From Lysobacterales bacterium (GTDB taxonomy: Bacteria; Pseudomonadota; Gammaproteobacteria; Xanthomonadales; SZUA-36), in NCBI GenBank assembly GCA_021648045.1, contig JAKITM010000081.1, forward strand, positions 1 to 10,267: DNA of 10,267 bases, written 5' to 3'. Each line of letters begins with the position of its first letter. The stretch's first letter is position 1. A model generated the notes under the pieces. That model saw only the letters and a list, made by a program, of their open reading frames with translations, did no database searches and was not told where the DNA came from. The translations under genes and the position numbers were made by a program. Of this stretch, positions 5,673-10,267 are shown in pieces.

Positions 5673-6928
5673 TGAAAACTTCAAGCCCATTCAAGCTCAA
5701 GGAAATCCTGATATTGCTACTGCTGGTCAGTATGCTCAGCGGCTGTGGTGAGGATGGCTCACACCCAGATGCAGGTGAATCCGCTGATCACAACGAAGCT
5801 GAACCAGAAAAAGGCCCGCATCGGGGCCGGCTACTAAGAAATGGTGACTTCACCCTTGAACTGGCTATTTTTGAAACCGGCGTACCGCCAGAGTTTCGCG
5901 CCTGGGCGACCAAAAACAATCGCCCGGTGGCACCCGAAGATATCGACCTGAAAGTCACTTTAACCCGCCTTGGCGACAAGCTGGATGAAATCGCCTTCTC
6001 TCCGCTGGGCGATGCATTGGTGGGTGATATGGTCGTTTACGAACCACATTCGTTTCTGGTCACTATCAATGCTGTGCACAAAGGTTCAAGACACCGTTGG
6101 GAATATGAAAACTTTGAAGGCCGCACGAAAATTGAAACCGCCGTGGCGCAAGCACTGGAGGTTGAAACCCTGATAGCACAAGCCGTTGTTATCGAGAAAA
6201 GTATCAGCGTATACGGTCAAGTTGCAGTCAATCTTGAGCGCAGTCGCAAAGTCACAGCGCGTTTTGACGGCTTGATTAAATCGGTATTCCCTGCACTAGG
6301 CGAGCAGGTAATCAAGGGTCAGAAACTGGCCCGGATTGAAAGCAATGAGAGCTTGCAGGTATTTACCATTACGGCTCCTATTAGTGGCGTTATAACTCAG
6401 CGGAATGCCAATGAGGGCGAGCAAACTAATGGGCGTGAGTTGTTTACCATTATCAATACCGATACGGTTTGGGCCGAGTTTTCCGTGTTTCCATCTGATT
6501 TACCGGAAGTCAAAATTGGTGCTGTAGTGAACATCACCGATACCACCAGCGGGCACAGTCTCAGCGGTAAAATTTCGCAAATAAATCTTTATGCCGAAGC
6601 TGATCAGTCGGTAAAAGTCAGGGTTGTGCTGGATAACCAAAACCAACGCTTACTTCCGGGCCGTCACCTCAGCGCCAAAATTATTGTCGGTCAACACCAC
6701 GCCGAATTAGCGGTAAAGCGCTCGGGTTTGCAGCCATTCAGAGACTTTACTGTGGTCTATGCACTCATTGGCGAAGAATATGAAGTGCGTATGCTGGAAC
6801 TTGGCCTGCAGGCCGGTGAATGGGCTGAAGTGCTCGGCGGGCTGGATGCCGGCACCCGCTATGTGAGTGAAAACAGTTATGTCATCAAAGCCGACATTGA
6901 AAAATCCGGCGCTTCCCACGACCACTAA
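5672..6928 (+). CDS. czcB: CzcB-like periplasmic adaptor lipoprotein (HlyD/membrane fusion family)
   Basis: This 418-residue adaptor bridges the RND pump CzcA and the CzcC channel. The N-terminus is a lipoprotein signal ending in LSGC with C25 lipidated. A linker (26-49) rich in Glu, Asp and His follows. An extra N-terminal domain (about 50-152) starts GPHRGRLL, includes FETGVPPEFRAWA and EPHSF, and ends EGRTKI; it is typical of metal-type adaptors. The barrel-sandwich core runs about 175-262: FDGLIKSVFPALGEQVIKGQ and APISGVITQRNANEGEQ are the two lipoyl-like halves. They are separated by only about 10 residues, so the alpha-hairpin is essentially missing, as in many CzcB proteins. Beta-barrel and membrane-proximal domains fill the rest. 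The protein ends GASHDH, a possible metal-binding tail. The start overlaps the czcC stop (TAATG), with a GGAAA motif upstream. Confidence 0.93.
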   Translation: MKTSSPFKLKEILILLLLVSMLSGCGEDGSHPDAGESADHNEAEPEKGPHRGRLLRNGDFTLELAIFETGVPPEFRAWATKNNRPVAPEDIDLKVTLTRLGDKLDEIAFSPLGDALVGDMVVYEPHSFLVTINAVHKGSRHRWEYENFEGRTKIETAVAQALEVETLIAQAVVIEKSISVYGQVAVNLERSRKVTARFDGLIKSVFPALGEQVIKGQKLARIESNESLQVFTITAPISGVITQRNANEGEQTNGRELFTIINTDTVWAEFSVFPSDLPEVKIGAVVNITDTTSGHSLSGKISQINLYAEADQSVKVRVVLDNQNQRLLPGRHLSAKIIVGQHHAELAVKRSGLQPFRDFTVVYALIGEEYEVRMLELGLQAGEWAEVLGGLDAGTRYVSENSYVIKADIEKSGASHDH

Positions 6929-6940
6929 AGGCCAAGCAAA

Positions 6941-9900
6941 ATGTTAGAAGCAATTATTAAGTTTGCACTCGCCCGGCGCGGTCTGGTGATGGTGTTTGTA
7001 CTGGCGGCAATGGGCTTGGGGGTATGGAAATTCACCCAACTACCAATCGATGCCGTTCCCGACATTACCAATGTTCAGGTCGTTATTAACACCCAGGCAC
7101 CGGGTTACACCCCGCTGGAAACCGAGCAACGGGTGAGTTTTCCGGTAGAAACCGCGATGACGGGACTACCCAAGCTATCTTATACCCGCTCAGTATCGCG
7201 TTATGGTCTGTCACAGGTTACGGTGGTATTTGAAGATGGCACAGATATCTATTTTGCCCGCCAGTTAGTCGGCGAACGGCTGAGCACTGCCAAAGCCAAC
7301 CTGCCCGCCATGCTAGAACCAACCCTTGGTCCAATTGCCACGGGGCTGGGCGAGATATTCATGTTTACGGTAGATGCCCAACCCGGTGCTACCAACAGTG
7401 ATGGTAGCCTGATTACACCGACAGATTTACGCTCAACCCACGACTGGATTATTCGCCCCCAATTAATGCGGGTGTCGGGTGTGGCTGAAGTTAATCCGAT
7501 TGGAGGTTACAAAAAAGAAATTCTAGTCGCTCCCGATCCTGCCAAATTATTGGCTTATCAAATGACTTATGCCGATGTGGTAACAGCAATCGAGGAAAAC
7601 AACGATAACCGCGGGGTTGGATTTATTGAACACAATGGTTCGCAGTGGTTAATGCGGGTACCCGGTCAGGCCGGTTCGATGAAGGATTTAGAAACCATCG
7701 TGATTAACCAACAACAAGGCATTCCCGTGCGCATCAAAGATGTTGCCACTGTTAGCCTTGGCAAAGAGTTACGCACGGGCGCTGCCACCCAAAATGGTCG
7801 GGAAGTGGTGATGAGCACGGTGTTTATGTTGATAGGTGAAAACAGTCGCACGGTGGCTAACGATGTCGCCCTTAAACTGGAGGAAATTAAAAGCAGCCTA
7901 CCAGATGGCATTACCGTCACCGCCGTTTACAACCGCACCACACTGGTTGATAAAACCCTGGAAACGGTGCAAAAAAACCTAACCGAAGGTGCTTTGTTGG
8001 TGATTGTGGTGTTATTTATATTTTTAGGCAATATTCGAGCAGCCATTTTAACCGCAGCCGTTATTCCTATTGCCATGCTGATGACCATTACTGGAATGGT
8101 GCAGACAAAAACAAGCGCCAATCTTATGAGCTTGGGCGCATTGGATTTTGGCCTGATTATTGATGGCGCTGTCATCATTGTTGAAAACTGTATGCGCCGC
8201 TTGAGTCAGGCATACCGTAAAGAGGGTATTCCGCTGAATGAACGACTGGCGATTGTTTTTGAAGCCACTCGCGAGGTTATCAGGCCGGCACTATTTGGGG
8301 TGTTTATTATTACCGCCGTCTATATTCCTATTTTTGCACTCAGCGGTGTAGAAGGAAAAATGTATCACCCGATGGCAACCACCGTCATCATTGCTCTGGT
8401 CAGCGCGATGATTTTGTCCATCACTTTTATTCCAGCCGGTGTTGCCCTGCTGTTTAGTAAACCCATTAAGGAAAAAAAGAACATAGTGGTAGAGTCTGCC
8501 CGTTCACTGTATAAACCTGTGTTGCTGCTGTCGCTGAAATTCAGGTGGCTGGTGGTAGGGTTGGCAATGCTTTTGCTGGTGGGCTCGGCGTTTTTAGTTC
8601 CGCGACTGGGTTCAGAATTTATGCCCAACCTTGATGAAGGCGATATTGTTATGCACGCCTTACGCATTCCCGGCACATCGCTGAATGAAGCCATTCATTT
8701 GCAGAAAATTCTTGAAGAAGAAATTCAGAAAATGCCGGAAGTGGAGCGGGTTTTTGCAAAAATCGGCACCGCTGAAGTGGCTACCGATGCCGTACCGCCC
8801 AGCGTTGCAGACAATTTTATTATTCTAAAACCTCGCGCTGAATGGCCTGACCCTAGCAAAACAAAAAACCAGTTTGTGGATGAATTAGAAGCTGTAGTGA
8901 CTCCTATTCCCGGTAATCGTTATGAGTTTTTACAGCCCATTCAGATGCGTTTTAATGAGCTCATTTCCGGGGTTCGTTCCGAGCTTGCGGTTAAAGTGTT
9001 TGGTGATGACTTCGACCAGCTGATTGCCGTTGGGGCGCAAATAGAAAAAGTTATCAGTGGCATCCCTGGTGCGGCCGATGTAGCGGTAGAGCAAAGCACC
9101 GGGCTGCCAGTTATGACCATCATCCCTAAAAGTGAAACTTTGGCGCGTTATGGTTTGAGTCATCTGCAATTGCAGGACTTGCTAACAACCGCTCTGCGCG
9201 GCAGCGTTGCCAGCCAGCTATACGAAGGTGACCGACGCGCGGATATTGTGGTTCGCTTAGCCGAGCATTTGCGCACGGATATTGATGCGCTTTCAGACCT
9301 GCCTATCAGTCTACCCAATGGCTTATACTCCCCCCTAAAAGAGTTAGCGGATCTCCAGTTAGTAATGGGCTATAACCAGGTTTACAGAGAAAACGGTAAG
9401 CGCCGTATCGTGGTTGCCGCGAATGTAAGAGGGCGCGATTTAGGTTCCTTTGTGCAGGAGGTTCAGCAACAGTTAAAAGAGAATGTAGATATTCCTGCTG
9501 GCTACTGGGTTGAATATGGCGGAACCTATCAAAAACTACAATCAGCAACCCAGCGCCTGTCTATTGTGGTTCCCATTACCCTGTTACTGGTTATTGGCTT
9601 GCTCACCCTGGCTTTGGGTTCGCTTAAAGATGCCGCAATCATTTTTTCCGGGGTGCCTCTGGCACTTACCGGCGGTATCGTTGCCTTGTTATTACGCGAT
9701 ATACCCTTCTCAATTTCAGCCGCCGTTGGTTTTATCGCACTATCGGGCATTGCTGTACTCAATGGGCTGGTGATGCTGTCGTTTATCCGCGATTTACGCA
9801 TGCATGGCCAGACGCTGCAAGATGCGATTATTGAGGGTGCTTTAACGCGTTTGCGTCCGGTATTAATGACAGCCTTGGTAGCGGCGTTGGGCTTTGTACC

Positions 9901-10051
9901 TATGGCGCTGAATACTGGCATTGGCTCAGAAGTGCAACGCCCACTGGCAACTGTGGTTATTGGTGGGATTATCTCATCCACATTGTTAACTTTGGTGGTA
10001 CTGCCGGCACTGTATCGCTTGGTGCATGGCCGGCAGAAGGTTGTTGCTTAA
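6941..10051 (+). CDS. czcA: CzcA-like heavy-metal efflux RND transporter
   Basis: This 1036-residue inner-membrane pump drives divalent cations outward by proton antiport. The layout is that of a complete HME-RND protein: TM1 (about 12-30), first porter loop (31-345), TM2-6 (about 349-505), TM7 (about 535-553), second porter loop (554-870) and TM8-12 (about 873-1024). TM4 carries the signature DFGLIIDGAVIIVEN with D402, D408 and E415, the same positions as the essential residues of Cupriavidus CzcA. This pattern points to Zn/Co/Cd or Ni rather than the Cu/Ag type. Other family blocks are QLPIDAVPDITNVQV (33-47), GSEFMPNLDEGDI (557-569) and the GIAVLNGLVM segment (936-945) in TM10. A 12-nt gap separates it from czcB. 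No terminator is obvious in the 90 bp before the convergent gene. Confidence 0.96.
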   Translation: MLEAIIKFALARRGLVMVFVLAAMGLGVWKFTQLPIDAVPDITNVQVVINTQAPGYTPLETEQRVSFPVETAMTGLPKLSYTRSVSRYGLSQVTVVFEDGTDIYFARQLVGERLSTAKANLPAMLEPTLGPIATGLGEIFMFTVDAQPGATNSDGSLITPTDLRSTHDWIIRPQLMRVSGVAEVNPIGGYKKEILVAPDPAKLLAYQMTYADVVTAIEENNDNRGVGFIEHNGSQWLMRVPGQAGSMKDLETIVINQQQGIPVRIKDVATVSLGKELRTGAATQNGREVVMSTVFMLIGENSRTVANDVALKLEEIKSSLPDGITVTAVYNRTTLVDKTLETVQKNLTEGALLVIVVLFIFLGNIRAAILTAAVIPIAMLMTITGMVQTKTSANLMSLGALDFGLIIDGAVIIVENCMRRLSQAYRKEGIPLNERLAIVFEATREVIRPALFGVFIITAVYIPIFALSGVEGKMYHPMATTVIIALVSAMILSITFIPAGVALLFSKPIKEKKNIVVESARSLYKPVLLLSLKFRWLVVGLAMLLLVGSAFLVPRLGSEFMPNLDEGDIVMHALRIPGTSLNEAIHLQKILEEEIQKMPEVERVFAKIGTAEVATDAVPPSVADNFIILKPRAEWPDPSKTKNQFVDELEAVVTPIPGNRYEFLQPIQMRFNELISGVRSELAVKVFGDDFDQLIAVGAQIEKVISGIPGAADVAVEQSTGLPVMTIIPKSETLARYGLSHLQLQDLLTTALRGSVASQLYEGDRRADIVVRLAEHLRTDIDALSDLPISLPNGLYSPLKELADLQLVMGYNQVYRENGKRRIVVAANVRGRDLGSFVQEVQQQLKENVDIPAGYWVEYGGTYQKLQSATQRLSIVVPITLLLVIGLLTLALGSLKDAAIIFSGVPLALTGGIVALLLRDIPFSISAAVGFIALSGIAVLNGLVMLSFIRDLRMHGQTLQDAIIEGALTRLRPVLMTALVAALGFVPMALNTGIGSEVQRPLATVVIGGIISSTLLTLVVLPALYRLVHGRQKVVA

Positions 10052-10141
10052 TAGGAGTGTGTTAATCCAAATCCAGCTCAGTCCACAGTGATATGCAGGA
10101 CAGGCATGAATGGCACCATATGAGGGACTAGGGTTGCAAAT

Positions 10142-10267
10142 CTAGCTTTCAAACCCATTGCTAAAAATATTCTCATTAACAACTCTTGGGTCACTCACCG
10201 GGACTCCCGCAGGTGGATACTCAACGCCATCTAATACACCATCACCGTCTGTGTCCTGAACATTTGG
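10142..10267 (-). CDS. C-terminal end of a protein with a calcium-binding DxDGDG repeat (partial)
   Basis: Reading the minus strand from the window edge gives 41 in-frame codons ending in TAG at 10144-10142. The segment contains DTDGDGVLDGVE, a thrombospondin type 3-like or EF-hand-like calcium-binding repeat, then a Pro/Val-rich stretch, and ends NENIFSNGFES. Such repeats sit in extracellular or cell-surface proteins, and a short hydrophobic-aromatic tail of the IFxxGFE form is one I associate with exported proteins of Gammaproteobacteria. The name and function cannot be told from this fragment. The gene converges on czcA, with 90 bp between the stop codons; that gap shows no clear hairpin terminator for either gene. 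Confidence 0.65.
   Translation of the reverse strand, partial: PNVQDTDGDGVLDGVEYPPAGVPVSDPRVVNENIFSNGFES

Noticed and set aside
9529..9981. 150-codon open frame on the minus strand
   Set aside because: It lies wholly antisense to the conserved TM8-12 region of czcA, and its Ala/Ser/Thr/Pro/Lys-rich product has no domain character.
3764..10051. A previously undescribed multi-gene system
   Set aside because: czcCBA is a well-known efflux operon. Only the His-rich leader gene and the control repeats fall outside the textbook layout, which is not enough to call a new system.
10052..10141. Bidirectional terminator between czcA and the convergent gene
   Set aside because: Only 4-5 bp self-complementary stretches such as ATGC/GCAT are visible, with no T-run; I cannot support a terminator.

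Overview
The window looks like chromosomal DNA from a Gammaproteobacterium, probably marine or environmental. This is inferred from the protein families, the moderate base composition and a palindromic intergenic repeat of a type common in that class. No rRNA, tRNA, transposase or CRISPR array is visible, and no taxonomic marker gene is present, so the assignment stays at class level.

Left part (1-3573): two divergent genes share a 203-bp intergenic region. On the minus strand is the first 760 codons of an exported metallopeptidase. It has an M1 (gluzincin) domain with HELLH and a downstream Glu, then an alpha/beta linker, then the beginning of what looks like an M28 aminopeptidase domain cut by the window edge. 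On the plus strand is a complete ChaN-like lipoprotein (haem-binding/Tiki-type fold). Candidate promoters can be drawn for both genes, and an 11-bp imperfect tandem repeat lies just upstream of the plus-strand one.

Middle (3574-4361): two intergenic stretches flank a small two-pass membrane protein whose periplasmic loop is rich in histidine. The first holds a roughly 87-bp palindromic repeat with a very GC-rich hairpin and four perfect 9-bp tandem repeats. The second, which is the leader of the efflux operon, holds a 10-bp-phased direct repeat, a 21-nt leader motif present twice exactly 60 bp apart, and a 7-bp inverted repeat.

Right part (4362-10051): a complete czcCBA heavy-metal efflux operon. 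CzcC is the outer-membrane TolC-like channel, CzcB a lipoprotein periplasmic adaptor with an extra N-terminal domain, and CzcA the RND proton/metal antiporter. CzcA carries D402, D408 and E415, the pattern of divalent-cation (Zn/Co/Cd/Ni) pumps. The genes are tightly packed: a 1-bp TAATG overlap, then a 12-nt gap. The His-rich small protein just upstream probably serves the same metal response. No metal-sensing regulator is in the window.

Far right (10142-10267): the last 41 codons of a convergent minus-strand gene, with a calcium-binding DxDGDG repeat, probably from a secreted protein.

I found no convincing new multi-gene system. The points most worth a second look are the M1-M28 fusion with atypical M1 motifs, the His-rich protein at the head of the czc cluster, and the several short repeats in the two control regions.
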